Shown here: positions 62,978 through 64,000 of the stretch, piece after piece
How the letters are laid out: each line of letters opens with the position of its first letter
Numbering within the stretch: position 1 is the stretch's first letter
Origin: a bacterium
GTDB lineage: Bacteria; Planctomycetota; Planctomycetia; Planctomycetales; Planctomycetaceae
Assembly: GCA_016125225.1 (NCBI GenBank)
Contig: WGME01000003.1
Location: 806,001-870,000 of the forward strand
DNA: 64,000 nt
Reading direction: 5' to 3'
Position numbers and translations under genes: made by a program
The notes under the pieces: model-generated
Told to the model about the DNA's origin: nothing
Seen by the model: only the letters and a program-made list of their open reading frames with translations
Database searches by the model: none

Positions 62978-64000
62978 TTTTGCTGATTCAACTATGCGGT
63001 CCCGATGCCATTTCGCTCGGTCATGCTTGCCCATCCGCTCAAAATGCTCAGCCAGAAACGTATGCACTTTACTCAACCGAGGATTGATCGCAACGGCTTG
63101 CTCAAGTGCGTGAATTTCTAGCTTTGAATCACCCAGATGCCGGGCACAGTCGGCATAGGCCAGCCAGTCGCCCGCTGACCTACGGGATTGAGTCAGCAGC
63201 AAAAATGACTCAGCGGCCTGTTTGTAGTCACCTCGATTTGCATAACCGACGGCCAGAATATAACGCGTATTGGCCCATTCCTTAGCGGGCAGTTCGCCCT
63301 GGCTGAAGGCTTCCCTTGCGAAGTCCAGACTTTCTGATGCGCCAAACTCAAAGCTCATGCGAGCCAGAGCCGCGAGAATCTGGGGGTCTGTAGTTCCCTG
63401 TTCATCCAGTTCGGCCAGACGCATCGCAGCTTGGTCCCAGGCACGTTGTCGAATGCCCGGGTCATCACTTTCCATCGCAATCTGAAACCATGCCAACGAT
63501 AAATCCCGTTCTAATTCCGCCGCATTTGTTGCGTCATCTGTCAGCACTGGTGTCAAATCAGATTGAGGTAAAGCAGCGGGTGTCTCGTCGTTGGGGCGAC
63601 GCATTATTCGATGATGTGTGAATGCATGGTGGGGAATATCGGTCCCTGTGCGAGGCATGTGGCATTCGATGCAATTGTCGGCAGGTTTCGTCGCTTGGCG
63701 CTCAAGCAAGGGGTTGCTGCAATCACTCTCTTGATGACAGCTCAGGCAGACTTGCCGGTACTTTGTTTCACTCATTTCTGCTGAAGTGGTATCGTGCGGA
63801 TGATGGCAGGTGACACATGTCAGACTATCCGACTTGCGGTAACAGGCGCTCAGGAGCAACTGCTCGGCGTGACCAACCACGGTCATCGACGAATCCGTAG
63901 AGAAACGAAAGTCTCTGCGGAATTCTGTTAACGGATGTCCTGGCACAAAGTCGCCATATTCATGTCCGTCCGCTGGAACTTGAGCGTCAGACCGCAGATG
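62975..64000 (-). CDS. Multihaem cytochrome c / TPR protein, truncated by the window edge
   Basis: CVTCHHPHD, CLSCHQESD and CIECHMPRTG haem motifs then TPR-like helices; frame remains open to 64000. Confidence 0.85.
   Translation of the reverse strand, partial: HLRSDAQVPADGHEYGDFVPGHPLTEFRRDFRFSTDSSMTVVGHAEQLLLSACYRKSDSLTCVTCHHPHDTTSAEMSETKYRQVCLSCHQESDCSNPLLERQATKPADNCIECHMPRTGTDIPHHAFTHHRIMRRPNDETPAALPQSDLTPVLTDDATNAAELERDLSLAWFQIAMESDDPGIRQRAWDQAAMRLAELDEQGTTDPQILAALARMSFEFGASESLDFAREAFSQGELPAKEWANTRYILAVGYANRGDYKQAAESFLLLTQSRRSAGDWLAYADCARHLGDSKLEIHALEQAVAINPRLSKVHTFLAEHFERMGKHDRAKWHRDRIVESAK

Overview
GC-rich bacterial chromosome segment with a planctomycete gene repertoire: DUF1549/DUF1553 + DUF1501 pairs, a PVC-type dehydrogenase/cytochrome c protein, HEAT-repeat proteins and multihaem cytochromes. 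I annotate about 50 genes. These include sufU-sufS, a P1B-type ATPase coupled to ispG, a seven-gene Tad/Flp-like block, epmB/efp, miaB, tsaE, tadA, kdgK-like, an envelope-lipid block (PAP2, ArnT-like, LptF/G-like), a TlpA-like fusion, a LeuA/homocitrate synthase-like gene, rhomboid, argJ, a giant amidohydrolase fusion and rho. I saw no rRNA, tRNA, CRISPR array or intact IS element. I did not find a clear-cut new multi-gene system. The best leads are: (1) a voltage-sensor-domain protein with RxxRxxRxxR in S4, no visible pore and a C-terminal coiled coil; (2) a C26-type GATase family protein with the nucleophile Cys replaced by Gly; (3) a receiver-HATPase protein with Glu at the phospho-acceptor position; (4) a triple amidohydrolase fusion arranged degenerate-intact-degenerate; (5) Rho with a very long RG/Q-rich disordered N-terminus; (6) an AT-richer two-gene ORFan cassette near 41.7-42.7 kb; (7) several elaborate intergenic inverted-repeat elements, one sharing a 25-nt module with a site 32 kb away; (8) a frameshifted DUF4160 gene next to an intact DUF2442 gene. 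Family names come from reading the translations; no database search was run.
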